Shown here piece after piece: positions 24,212 through 36,489 of a DNA stretch of 64,000 nt. The DNA lies in the NCBI GenBank assembly GCA_051453625.1, contig JBOZIK010000001.1, positions 180,438,121 to 180,502,120 of the forward strand, written 5' to 3'. How positions within the stretch are numbered: the first letter of the stretch is position 1; each line of letters starts with the position of its first letter. The notes below the pieces were generated by a model. It was not told where the DNA came from. It worked only from the letters and a program-made list of their open reading frames with translations, and searched no databases. Source of the DNA: Welwitschia mirabilis. Lineage: Eukaryota; Gnetophyta; Gnetopsida; Welwitschiales. The translations under genes were made by a program, and so were the position numbers.

Positions 24212-24385
24212 ACCTCATTTGGTAATCTGTGGGGTTCACTACTTCATTTATTTATCTATAGATTGCTCATATTAGCATACTTCCCTACTTTATTGGTGAT
24301 ATGTGGAGTCCACTACCTCATTCGACAATTTGTGAATTCTCACATTAAACTACGTCATTTAGTGATCTATGGAATTTCTATTTCC
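24212..24385. repeat. Minisatellite inside LTR family A, about 40-bp unit
   Basis: Four to five degenerate copies of a unit like cactacctcatttggtgatt plus tgtgg. Equivalents lie at 33595-33800 and, in reverse orientation, at 50885-51090. Confidence 0.8.
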
Positions 24386-25655
24386 TTAAGATCTAAGATT
24401 CAAGATATCATAAGAAGCTATAAGTTCAAGACACATCATCATAACATAAACTTTGGATTACATTCACATTCAACTTCTAAAAGATTTATCAAGAAGAGAA
24501 TGAAAACCAGTACTCATGATATGGTTTATAAGTCAAATCTTTACAATTTTATTGAAAAAAGGATAAAAACCACACATAATTAAATTTTAAGTTAAATGCA
24601 ATAATAATGAATAAAACAGAGATGCAAGTAAAGAAATGCATAAGATGAATACAAGATTCATGAAATAGAATCACACAAAGATGCAAGAAATAAATAAGAT
24701 CATATAAGAAATAAATGAAGCCAAGAACCATACTTGAAATTAAATGAAGACTTTATAAATTTTTAAAGACTCAAGACTTTTAAAGATTCTAAGACTTCAA
24801 TGCTTTCCACGTTGCTAGTTTTAAGATTGTTAAGATACATTAATAAAGTATTTCTTAGAAATATGCAAATGAAAGGAAAAGAAATTATAGCAAGGGGATG
24901 TAGAAATATAAAGAGAAACAAGTATATGAAAAGACACATTCATGAAAAGAATACAGTGATGATTTCATAACCTTTAGTTATGACCCTAAGTGCATTAATA
25001 TTTCATCATAATAAATAAATAAATAATGGTCAACATTCCACTGCTTGCAATTATTATGATAAAGAATTAAGATCACCCACTTAGCAAGTAATTCTAATAG
25101 TTACATAAAAACGTTGTTCATAATGAATAAATGTTAAATAAAAGAAAGTGCAACATCATAATTATAAGTATCACTTAGCATGTCCTAGTGAAATGAAATG
25201 TTAAAATAAGCCAACATGATGTGTTCTAATAATTATAGCTATTATAAGAATAATTCACATGTGATAAAATAAGGAAATAAGAAGGTATAGTAATTATAGT
25301 ATATTGATGCAACAATTACAAAAAAAAGAAAATAAGATAATATAACTACTAACTTATCCACTAATTTAGTCACTAATTTAACCACTAATTTAAATAGCCA
25401 ATAAGTTACTACAAAAGTAATATTATTAATTACGATTGCTACAAGAAAAAAAAAGAACTTAAAATAATAATTATAGCACAATAAATTATCAAAAGTAATT
25501 ACATCTCAAACAATAAGATAATAAATAAAGAATATAGCAATTAAATTAGGTTAATAGGCTCCAAAACAATAAGGTTATTTTTAATATAGTTTTTATTCAA
25601 CTAATTAGGTAAATATTTAGGCCTTTAAAAATCTAGAAATGATATTACTCCATTT

Positions 25656-26179
25656 CTTAAAAAGTTTCATTTCCAAAACTTGATTAAAAAAGCTTAGTTA
25701 TTTATTACAATACATGTATTTTATATTACCAAGTAGCTTTTGCTTCTATCTCTCCTAATTGTTGTACTTTATAAAGTTGAATTTATCTTTCAAAAACTTT
25801 CATTATTTAAACTTTAAAGGTACAGTTTAGTTAAACATCCACTTCTTAGCTGTCTAATTATGAATATCAAATTCTATCTTTGGAACTTATTACAAAAGCC
25901 ATATCTTCAAAATGACTTGCTATAGAAAACATCTTACAATGATAAATAAAATTTTTTCAAACAAATATTCCTTTAATGCCATGTAAATTATTGAAAATGT
26001 TGTAATGTTATTTACAAAACTTGTTAATCAATGATATTGGTCATCATGATAACACCAATCATCTCTTATATTTGAAATGATAAAGACTCTAGTATTTATC
26101 TTCTTCCTTTATCCTTCTCTTTGAATCCATGGCACATTCCCTAATAGTTATACTCTATATATGCATATCAACTTCAAGA
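25656..26179. other. Unassigned A+T-rich sequence
   Basis: No protein similarity or repeat border was recognised between the LTR and the PPR fragment. Confidence 0.4.
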
Positions 26180-26490
26180 TTTACAAAAGCTCTTTTGTTA
26201 TACATAAACTTTTTTTAAAATTTTCCGTTTCTTAAGGTTAAGGTAATTGCTAGATTAGAGAAAACATTATGAACTAGCATATCTCTCATGATAGGCTAGA
26301 TAAAAACTACATAATTTTGTTGTAACGAATTTCTAAGAACATAGTTGAATATACTTATAGATGGTTGAAAATCATTCATAAACCAAAATACCTCAACCAC
26401 CTCTTTGCTTTGACCAAAACGGAAATAAGCTTTAATTATTAGATCTAAAACTACAAACTCAAATGTTGCAACACAATAATGTCTCACCTA
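26180..26490 (-). pseudogene. Pentatricopeptide repeat (PPR) protein fragment, broken
   Basis: PPR proteins are helical-repeat RNA-binding proteins, mostly of mitochondria and chloroplasts. On the minus strand, VVLDLIIKAYFRFGQ and EVVEVFWFMNDFQPSISIFN match the helix A/helix B pattern of a PPR unit, including the Pro-Ser-Ile phrase. After a stop the frame goes on with RDMLVHNVFSNLAITL, the start of the next repeat. Only about three repeats can be read; the typical protein has ten or more. It resembles the FDLLIKAY subgroup. The fragment is a pseudogene with no start and no intact frame. Confidence 0.75.
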
Positions 26491-26857
26491 GAATCATGAC
26501 AGTCACCTCTAAGATGTTATGTGGAAGTCCCTCAAACCTAAACTTATAATTTATATGTCTCTTTTATACTTCTTTGTGGTGTGTTTCTTTGAGTGCCTCT
26601 TCGACACCTTTGATTATATAATCTAGTTGAATTTCCATCTCAAAGGTTAATACGTACAATATAGTACCTAGAAGCCAAACAAGTTAAGGTAAAAAATGGA
26701 TGAAATAAGAATAAAAGTTATTAATTTTAGCCAAAGGAAATAGATGGTAAACCTATACATGGGACTACTGTTATTATTAATAGATAAGTACATATCAACC
26801 AAAGTATCAACATATATATGTATACATAATGTTTATATAACATTATATAATGTTTGC

Positions 26858-26858
<1 letters not shown>

Positions 26859-26923
<65 letters not shown>
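26859..26923. repeat. (TG)n microsatellite
   Basis: About 65 bp of perfect TG dinucleotide ending a few bases before a 100-N gap. The open frames crossing it are artefacts. Likely polymorphic. Confidence 0.97.
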
Positions 26924-26925
<2 letters not shown>

Positions 26926-27040
26926 CAGTATAATGTGTATNNNNNNNNNNNNNNNNNNNNNNNNNNNNNNNNNNNNNNNNNNNNNNNNNNNNNNNNNNNN
27001 NNNNNNNNNNNNNNNNNNNNNNNNNNNNNNNNNNNNNNNN

Positions 27041-27245
27041 TTTACTTTGATAAACCAAAATAATATTGAACTATTAAATCTAAAACTACAAACTAAATTA
27101 TTATAAGATAATAATCTCTCACTCAAACCATAATAGTCACCTCTAAAGATGTTATGTTGAAATTCCTCGAGCCTAAGCTCATAAATTACAAGTCTCTTTC
27201 ACTTTTATATCACTCTCTTTTTTGACACTTATTTTTTCTACCCCA
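27041..27245 (-). pseudogene. Second, diverged copy of the PPR-fragment flank
   Basis: 27041-27245 resembles 26395-26600, including cagtcacctctaagatgtta-like text, but with many more differences than at most other gaps. It starts exactly at gap 26941-27040, so it is the same dovetail pattern at low identity. It is probably another PPR pseudogene copy joined by the scaffolder. Confidence 0.5.
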
Positions 27246-27905
27246 ATTGATTGCAACAGAGGATGGTCTTCACATGGTACATGACTTTCATAACAAATAC
27301 AATATACATGCTTTTATAAAAGTTATCTCACATTTGTATGTTACTAATTGAAGCAACATTTTCATTTCTCTTTTACTAAGATGTCTAAGTTTCTAAATGG
27401 ATCTAAGAATTCAAAAGGATAAATAACTAATAATCTTCAAAGATATGATAATTACTTCATTTGAAGCATTTTACCATTTAAGGCATTTCATCAATAACAA
27501 TACAATAAGGTCCTATAAATTTGGATTTTAAAAGATCTTTTTCACAAATAATTTCATTCCTTTTATTTGCTTTTTTTTTTAATTGTTCACATTAGTTTCA
27601 ACCATATAATATCATATATTTACAATAATTTTAACAAAGAAACAATAATATAAAAGTCATCAATACTAAATAGTAAGCTTTTAGCAAAAGTTCTAGAAAT
27701 TTAATGTTTAATACATTTTTCAAATGGCTCTGGCATCTTGGCATTTTGATGAAAGACATAAAAAATTAAAATTTCCCCCCTAGAGTATCCAAGAAATTAA
27801 TTTATCAATAAAAACATAGATGAAATAGTGCCAAAAGAAGGTAAAGGATCTTGATAGAAAGTCAACATAAAATTCTCATACAATTATTGGTCGCCTATGT
27901 TATCT
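27246..27905. other. Unassigned A+T-rich sequence
   Basis: A minus-strand fragment near 27500-27540 reads SKFIGPYCIV, reminiscent of a retroelement integrase end, but nothing around it supports this. No feature is called. Confidence 0.3.
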
Positions 27906-29901
27906 AAGCAGTGATGAAGAGATTTTATTACCACCCAAAATGAAAAGGATATAATATTAAAAGATAATCAATGCATATATTATTAGACAAGATGCGCAAT
28001 CAGATAATAGGCTCCTCACAAGCCACATGGCATGTATGACATGGCCATTGTGATTAACATGAAAATCATGACACATCATCATCAAGTTATAAACATCCTA
28101 CATTAACATTAGTTAGGAGTGATGGTTCATATGCTACTAGTTGGAAAGGAGGATCCTTCTTCAGTTTGTATGTTGTTATGTATAGACACACATGCATTAC
28201 CATCACATGATATGATAGGCATGTATCGATTATTAAAATCATGGTAATCATTATTAAGTAGCTAGTGAATCATGTGATATTGTAAAACTACTCCTAGTAA
28301 AAATAGTTATATATATAAAGTAATAATACTATTACATAAAATAAAAAAAGTAATTACCAAGAAAATTCTTGTTCATTTTTTTAAGGTTGAGTAAAATTAG
28401 AGAGGTTACTTAACTTCTTTGAGATTGCTTCGATCTCTTATGTTGCCATCTTAAAGTTGACACAGGAGACATTTCAGACATCACTAACTTCAATGGTACA
28501 TTATAAGATTTTTCCAACTATACGAATGGCATCAACATCTCCAACTAGATTCTCATAACCTATGACAAGCAAGCTAATTTTACTTAGAACGTGTTTAAAG
28601 AATACTCTAAGGATGCCAATGCTTCCTTTATTCCATTTTCTAGCCTTTTTAAACTTTGGTCTTCATTGCATATTGCATAGGAATCTTCTCATTTCTTGGG
28701 CGCTGGTATGTATATCTCTATGTTAACAATGGCATTTCTTTTGGGATCAGTAATAAAAGCACCTCTAGCAATAAACATTCTACTAGGTATGGCATAGCAA
28801 GTAACCTTTTTCCAAAGGTAGATCATAAGAGCTCTTCTAGTCAAGGTCTTATTNNNNNNNNNNNNNNNNNNNNNNNNNNNNNNNNNNNNNNNNNNNNNNN
28901 NNNNNNNNNNNNNNNNNNNNNNNNNNNNNNNNNNNNNNNNNNNNNNNNNNNNNAAGCAGTGATGAAGAGATTTTATTACCACCCAAAATGAAAAGGATCT
29001 AATATTAAAAGATAATCAATGCATATATTATTAGACAAGATGCACAATCAGATAATAGGCTCTTCACAAGCCAGGGCATGTATGATATGGCCATTGTAAT
29101 TAACATGGAAATCATAACACATCATCATCAAGTTATAAACATCCTACATTAACATTAGTTAGGAGTGATGGCTCATATGCTACTAGTTGGAAAGGAGGAT
29201 CCTTCTTCAGTTTGTATGCTGTTATGTATAGATACACATGCATTACCATCACATGATATGGTAGGCATGTATCGATTATTAAAATAATGGTAATCATTGT
29301 TAAGTAGCTGGTGAATCATGTGATATTGTAAAACTATCCTATTAAAAATAGTTATATATATTTAAAGTAATGAAACTATTACATAAAATAAAAAAAAGTA
29401 ATTATCAAGAAAATTCTTTTTCATTTTTTTAAGGTTGAGTAAAATTATATAGGCCACTTAACTTCTTTAAGATTGCTTCAATCTCTTATGTTGCCATCTT
29501 AAAGTTAACACAGGAGACATTTCAGATATTACTAACTTTAATGGTGCATTATAAGAGTTTTCCAACTATATGAATGACATGAACATCTCCAACTAGATTC
29601 TCATAACCTATAATAAGCATGCTAATTTTACTTAGAACATGTTTAAAGAATACTCTAAGGATGCCAATGCTTCCTTTATTCTACTTTCTAGCTTTTTTTA
29701 ACTTTGATCTTTATTGCATCTTGCATAGGAATCTTCTTATTTATTCAGCTCTGGTATGTATATCTCTATGTTAACAATGGCATTTCTTTTGGGATCATTA
29801 ACAAAAGAACCTCTACTAATAAATATTCTACTAGGTATGGCACAGCAAGTAAACTTTTTCTAAAGGTAGATCATAAGAGCTCTTCTAGTCAAGGTCTTAT
29901 T
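27906..29901. repeat. Contig-end duplication around gap 28854-28953
   Basis: 27906-28853 (about 950 bp) is repeated at 28954-29901 with an estimated few percent difference, including small indels. It is the second longest dovetail in the window. Confidence 0.85.
28380..28853 (-). pseudogene. Unrecognised decayed coding sequence, copy A
   Basis: On the minus strand a coherent frame reads TRRALMIYLWKKVTC, AIPSRMFIARGAFITD and NAIVNIEIYIPAP. It then shifts by one base and continues as NEKIPMQYAMKT, EWNKGSIGILRVFFKH, LLVIGYENLVGDVDAIRIV and finally MSEMSPVSTLRWQHKRS before a stop near 28400. The length of protein-like text, with frameshifts instead of random stops, suggests a decayed gene or element frame. 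I do not recognise the family. The right end is cut by gap 28854-28953. Confidence 0.45.
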
Positions 29902-30080
29902 TCATGCATCATACATGATGGTGCTATAATCCCTTTTACCTAAAATGGGAAAGCTTATTACCACAAGAATATAAATCTCATTCCTAAGAGTTGCTAGCTA
30001 ACCATAGAGTTGGGAATTTCTAGCACTATGATAGTCCAAAAACCACCCATTACCTTGGAGGAAGTAAGGAAAAAATAATA
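29440..30080 (-). pseudogene. Unrecognised decayed coding sequence, copy B with more of the 5' part
   Basis: Copy of 28380-28853 that continues further upstream on the minus strand, past the point where copy A meets the gap. The extra part reads pieces such as KRDYSTIMYDA, RNEIYILVVISFPI and FLQGNGWFLDYHSARN in shifting frames. Family unknown. Confidence 0.4.
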
Positions 30081-30084
30081 AACC

Positions 30085-32470
30085 AGTTCTACTTGTCAGT
30101 TTTCTTACTAAACACTATAAACTAAAGGTTAGTCCCAGTTTCCCCAAGCATAAATAAAAGACTCTAAAATCTGTTAAGTCACTTCCTTAGCTCATAATAT
30201 GATGGAAACCTTATCACCATATTAAACCTCTATGAAATCATCATCACAAAGTGAATATAATATCTAGAAAACCTAGCAAGACATTCCATTAATAGATCAT
30301 CAAGTAAGTATTATATACCACTACTTTATTTCTTCCTTATTACCTCATGCTCTTCTTTGACTCCTAAGGATCTAACATAATGCATAGGAGAATAAGGTCT
30401 AACCGACAACAGGATTTCATTAACATGTAGAATTTATAACTGTGGTCCTTTCTGTGTTTTTTTATAACTAAAACTTAAAGGTTTACTAGATATGGATTAT
30501 TATTTGGAAATAAGATCAAAGTAAATTAATTGAAAAATGAAAGAATAAAATACACTAGCTCTTTTTTATACTGAAGATCTAAAAAAAATAGCATGAAATG
30601 ACATGATTGAAATGAATTTTAGAAAGCATTCATTTTTAAATAAGTAAAAGGTCTTATAGATTATGATAATAATTAGGAGATCCAAAATCTTTGTGATATT
30701 GATAGTCTTACAGTTCGATACTACTAAAATAGAGTTAATTAAATAATAATTTCATAGTCTTAAAAGATTTCATGTAAATAAAGATTGTTAACCTTAAGAA
30801 CCCTCTATTTTTTAAAAATTAATAAAATTTAATAGCTTTTATCACATATGAAAGTAGAAATTTTAAAATAAATATCAATTTGCTTATGCAAGTGATCAAA
30901 AACATGCATTTGAGGACATAGGAAAAATTCAAATGCACAAAAAAAATCTCTAATTTTTTACCACACTATTTTAAAATTTTCATGTTTTTTTAAAAGAAGA
31001 ATGTTTATATACCATTTTTGCTAAATAATAATCATAATCTTTAAAAAAAAATGATTTTTGGGAAAATTGGAAAAAAAATTACATTTGTTGATGAAAGGCC
31101 CTAGCTTAAAAAAGCTTTTATAAATCTATAGAATGAAATATTAATAAGTATTAGTCCAAGTTCAAAATTTGNNNNNNNNNNNNNNNNNNNNNNNNNNNNN
31201 NNNNNNNNNNNNNNNNNNNNNNNNNNNNNNNNNNNNNNNNNNNNNNNNNNNNNNNNNNNNNNNNNNNNNNNNNNNNNNNNNNNNNNNNNNNNNNNNNNNN
31301 NNNNNNNNNNNNNNNNNNNNNNNNNNNNNNNNTGGATTTTATTCCAATGTTAATGTTCTTCCATGCAGATTTCTGTAGATACACATCCCTTTTCTTAGCC
31401 ATGAAGTAAAATTTTACATGATATGAATAATTTTGATTCCATGATGAATGTCAATTCCTTCCCCATCACCATTTCATCTTATCTTCTATTGCAGTGCATT
31501 CCTCTTTCCATTAACTTGCTTATATCCTTACCATCAAATGTGTTTTTACTTTCATCTATGTTTTGTTTTGTTTTTTGTTTAATTAATATAGAGCAAAAAA
31601 TCTCTCAAGCATTTATAAGGAAGATTTACTATAGGCTATGTTTTAGAGAGGAGGTAAGGCAATCTTCTTGAGATACTAAGATCAGATATGGTGAGTTTAC
31701 AGAAGAGAGAAAAGTTATAGTAATGAATAATAAGAGATTCAATATAGGGAAGGATTTTCTATAATATTCTAAAGACATCCATTAGATTTGAAGGACCAGA
31801 TTTTAGAAAGAAAATAAAACAAAGGGTCGTTTAGCTAAGGTACATGTTATAACATAGAAGATTTAATAGTTATTTATGTAGTAAAAATTTGACAAGATTT
31901 AATGGGATGAGATGGAGCTCTGTAATTCACTTGGTTGTGCTTTCCATCTTGTATGGATATACACTTTGCTTAAAAATTACTTTTCTCACAATATTTATAC
32001 TTAGATGAATTAAGCTATGGATGTTTGTCGTTGCAGAAGAGATGCTAATCTAACCAAAGACATACTTGACCATCTAACATGTACTTATAATTTGTAACTT
32101 TCCAATGCATTTTGCATTTTCCTTTTGTTAAACAAAATAGTATATTTTACATAATATAACTATCCCACTAAACTAAGTTTTGAGCCAAATAAATAACACA
32201 TAAAAATCTTTGTAAGCTTTATCTCTTAACCATCCACGTATTTTAGCACTATGAATCCAATTCCATGAATCCTATAAACTAAATCATCTTCCAAATATAT
32301 TAAACTTCTTAATACATGCTTATAGCTTTAAGGTATTTTCATCAATACATATAGAAAGAGATAAACCTAAATTTAGTGGCTTCATAATAATTGTTTTCTA
32401 GTTAATTACAACCTAGGCTCTAATGTTGAATGTATAATGGCTTCAAAATAATTATTCCTAGTGAAGTCAC
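30085..32470. other. Unassigned A+T-rich sequence
   Basis: Contains a 161-N gap (31172-31332) without flanking duplication. Small open frames such as the one at 31423-31671 have no coding-like composition. The last 70 bases lead into the minus-strand primer site. Confidence 0.4.
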
Positions 32471-32477
32471 AACCTAT

Positions 32478-32557
32478 GCTCTGATACCAAAATGTGATAC
32501 CTAGAGTTTCTATAACCAAAACTTCAAATGATGCTCTGATATCAAAATGTGATACCC
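32478..32557 (-). promoter_or_regulatory. Tandemly duplicated LTR end plus primer-binding site
   Basis: GCTCTGATACCAAAA (32478-32492) plus TGTGATACC (32493-32501) is repeated 55 bp later as GCTCTGATATCAAAA (32533-32547) plus TGTGATACCC (32548-32557). Read on the minus strand, each is an LTR end followed by a Met-type primer site, TTTTGGTATCAGAGC. The first is unmutated in 15 bases. Confidence 0.8.
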
Positions 32558-35090
32558 AGTTTTTATGCTAAGTCTATATAAATATTAGATAAGACTAATG
32601 TAATATCTTAATTAAAGTTTATCTCTTAATAAGAATCATCTATAACTACGAATTAAATTTGCTATAATAGCCCTATGAAACTTTTGGAAGGTACCTTAAT
32701 TTTTCACATGTATGATGGGTGATCTATACAGACAAGTTTCTAAGAGTGAAATGTCATTATTCATGAATCTATAAGATATATATGTAAATACATTTCTAAA
32801 GTAACTTTTGTAAGAAAAGAAGATAACTAACAGATATGATCTTTTCATATAAGAGTAAATAAATACTTCTTTATTTCCAAGATAAACTCAACTATAACAC
32901 TGACATCACATCAACAATTATTACAAATCTCTGGAACACATAATTTTCTTCAAGTAATATACATGCCACAAAATAAAACAAATAGATTATCGTTAGTTTG
33001 GATTGCAACCAATAGTTCATTTCTGCATCATCTTTTTCAGTGTTTTCTATACATGCAAGTATGGTAGGAGAATTATAAGCATCATAGTTTCTATTATAAT
33101 CCACATCAAAGAATGGGTAGGAATAGGATTCCTAAGTACAAGTTAAGGAATGATAAAAATATCTAAGATGTATTTCCAAATAATCGAAGATGTAAAGTTA
33201 AAACAATCCAAGAATGCACTGTCAAAATAATCCAATATGTCACCAAGAATAATCCAAGGATGTAATGCTAAAATAACCCAAGACATACAATCAAGAATAA
33301 CCTAAGAATGTAATGCCAATATGTGACCAAGAATAATTCAAGGATGCAATGCTAAATACTTCAAGATATACAATCAAGAATAATCCAAGGATGCAATGTT
33401 AAGATGTAACCAAGAATAATACAAGTATATAATACCAAAATAATACAAGATACATAACTAAGAATAATCCAAGGATGCAATGCCCAAATAATCCAAGATA
33501 TACAATCAAGAATAATTCAAATGATGAACTTATGAAAATGATATTAGAATAACCCCTTTTTTAATAAATTTTTCATATACATATCTTTCTTTTCCTTCAT
33601 TATCTCATTTGATTATTTGAAGGATTCATTGCCTTATTTAGTGATCTAGGGATTTCTCATATTCTCATACTCCCCTGCCTCATTTGGCAATTTATGAAAT
33701 CCACTGTCTCATTTAGCGATCTATAGTTCTATCAATTCCATTACCTCATGTGACGATTTGTGATTTCTCATGTTTCAATACCTCATTTGGTGATTTATGG
33801 AATTCTTATTTTCATAAGATATAAAATTCAAGATATTATAAGATGATATAAGTTTAAGACACATCATCATGATGTAAAATTTATACTACATTCACATTTA
33901 ACTTCAAAAAGATTTATTAAGAAGAGAATAAAAACTAGTGTTCATGATTAGGTTTACTATTTAAAACTTTACAATTTTATTGAGAAAGTAGTTAAAAAAA
34001 CACTTAATTAGGCCTTAAGATAAATGCAAGAATAATGAACAAAACAGAGATGTAAGTAAAGAAATGTATAATATGCACACAAGGTTCAAGAAACAGAACC
34101 ACATAAAGATGTATGAGATAAGTGAGACCATATAAGAAATAAATGAAGCCAAGATCCATACTTGAAATTAGATGAAGAATTTATGAACTTTTAAATATGT
34201 TAAGACTTTTGAAGATTCCAAAACTTTAACACTTTCTAAGCTATAAGTTTTAAAATTACCAAGATACAATAACAAAGGATTTCTTAGGAATATGCAAATG
34301 AGAGGAGACAAAAGTCCAATTTATAGCAAGAGGATGTAAGAATATAAAGAGAGATAAGTATATGAAGAGATACCATTATGAAAACAAGATCGTAAGGATT
34401 CCATAACCCTTAATTATTACCTTACTTAATTGCTAGGTGCATTAATATTTTATCATAATAAATGAGTAAATAATGCTTAGCATTTCACTACTTATAATTA
34501 TTACAATAAAGAAATAAGATAAGCTATTTAGCAAGTAATCCTAATAGCCATAAAAAAACATTTTCCATAATGAAAAAATGTTAAATAAAAGAAAGTGCAA
34601 CATCATAATTATGAGTGTTACTTAGCATGCATTACTAAAATAAAATGTTAAAATAAGCCAACATAATGCTTCCTAATAATTATAGTTGTTACAAGAATAA
34701 TTTGCATACAATAAAATAAGAAAATAAAAAAGTATAGTAATCATTGTACATTGATGCAATAATTACAAAAAAAGAAAATAGAATAATATAACCACTAACT
34801 TAGCTGCTAATTTTAATAACCAATGAGTTACTACAAAAATAAGATTATGAGTTATGGCTATTACAAGAAAAGAAAGCACTTAAAATAATAATTGCAGAAC
34901 AACAAATTTTCACAAAGTAATTACATCTCACATAATAAGATAATAAATAAATAATAAATAAAGAATATAATAATTGAATTAGCTTAGTGGACTTTGTAAC
35001 AGTAAGATTATTTTTAATCTAGCTTTTACTTAACTAATTAGACTAAATCTTTGGACCTTTAAAAATATGGACGTGATAATTCATCCACCT
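32548..35090 (-). mobile_element. LTR of a minus-strand gypsy element (family A), second copy
   Basis: Begins (its 3' end) with TGTGATACCC next to the primer site. It is collinear with 23161-25655, including the 26-bp array (33180-33520) and the 40-bp array (33595-33800). Similarity to the first copy ends near 35090. The element interior would lie to the left, below 32478, but no gag or pol could be read there. Confidence 0.65.
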
Positions 35091-36489
35091 CATGTACCAC
35101 TTGTTATTTGTATTGGGGGTATATCGAGGTGAAGTCTAAGCCTATAAAATTAAGTTCATCCATGTTGGTCTAGTCTAAAACATGTAGTAGAACTAACTAA
35201 CACTTGGAAGGTGGTCAGATATCAAGTTAGAATGCCATCAATGAGAGATGCAACTTTCTATTATTTTGGTTAAGCACTATCATAACACTTATACATTGTA
35301 TGTGATAAAATAAATTAACATCCCCTTGACTTTATACAATATATTTTTATATGATAAAAATAANNNNNNNNNNNNNNNNNNNNNNNNNNNNNNNNNNNNN
35401 NNNNNNNNNNNNNNNNNNNNNNNNNNNNNNNNNNNNNNNNNNNNNNNNNNNNNNNNNNNNNNNAAAAACATTTTCCATAATGAAAAAATGTTAAATAAAA
35501 GAAAGTGCAACATCATAATTATGAGTATTACTTAGCATGCATTACTAAAATAAAATGTTAAAATAAGCCAACATAATGCTTCCTAATAATTATAGTTGTC
35601 ACAAGAATAATTCGCATACAATAAAATAATAAAATGAAAAAGTATAGTAATCATTGTACATTGATGCAACAATTACAAAAAAAAGAAAATAAAATAATAT
35701 AATCACTAACTTAGCTACTAATTTTAATAACCAATGAGTTACTACAAAAATAAGATTATTAGTTATGGCTATTACAAGAAAAGAAAGCACTTAAAATAAT
35801 AATTGTAGCACAACAAATTTTCACAAAGTAATTACATCTCACATAATAAGATAATAAATAAATAATAACTAAAGAATATAGTAAGTGAGTTAGCTTAGTG
35901 GATGTTATAAGAATAAGATTATTTTTAATCTAGTTTTTACTTAACTAATTAGGCTAAATCTTCAGACCTTTAAAAATATGAATGTGATAATTCATCCACC
36001 CCATGTACCACTTGTTACTTTTATAGGGGATATATCAAGGTGAAGTCTAGGCCTATAAAATTAAGTTCATCCATTTGGTCTAGTATAAAACATGGAGTGA
36101 AACTAACACACACTTGAAAGATGGTTAGATATCAAGTTAGAATGCCATTAATGAGAGATACAACCTCCTATTATTTTGGGTAAGCACTATCATAAAACTT
36201 ATACATTGTATGTGATAAAATAAGCTAACATCCCCTTAACTTTATACAATATATCTTTATATGATAAAAATAAAAATTAAAAATAAATACAAGACACAAT
36301 TTTGACATTGTTATTGTATGCAAACTAAAAGGGCCTATAGTTAAGTAGTAATTATGTTATTTAATTATTTTAAGTCTATTAATATTTAATAGAGTCTAGA
36401 TAGGAATTGATACTAGGCTCCGTTGTGCATGTTGGATAATAACATTAAAAAAATGCTTAATTAGAGTAATTAAAATTAGGGTGTTACAC
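35071..36489 (+). mobile_element. Gypsy LTR piece ending GGGTGTTACA, abutting the family A LTR
   Basis: Matches 11309-11817 in the same orientation from catccacc onward and ends at 36489 with TTAGGGTGTTACA. The stretch is inflated: 34554-35363 recurs at 35464-36272 around gap 35364-35463. Net length is about 0.5 kb. It touches the left LTR with no visible spacer. Together the pair has inverted ends (TGTGATACCC ... GGGTGTTACA), so it may be a single composite LTR. Confidence 0.5.

Larger units (their letters stand above)
23161..25655 (-). mobile_element. LTR of a minus-strand gypsy element (family A)
   Basis: Starts at the primer site and is collinear with 32548-35090 over most of its length, which shows it is a dispersed LTR. 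Homology stops near 25655. A 331-N gap lies at 23176-23506. It contains two minisatellites and a (TA)n run, listed separately. The matching LTR in the other orientation begins at 49676. Confidence 0.7.

Noticed and set aside
26744-27126. Four overlapping frames with Cys-Val or Thr-His repeats
   Set aside because: They translate the (TG)n microsatellite and a gap, not a gene.
27500-27540. SKFIGPYCIV as an integrase C-terminal motif
   Set aside because: Only ten residues agree and no neighbouring pol motifs are present.
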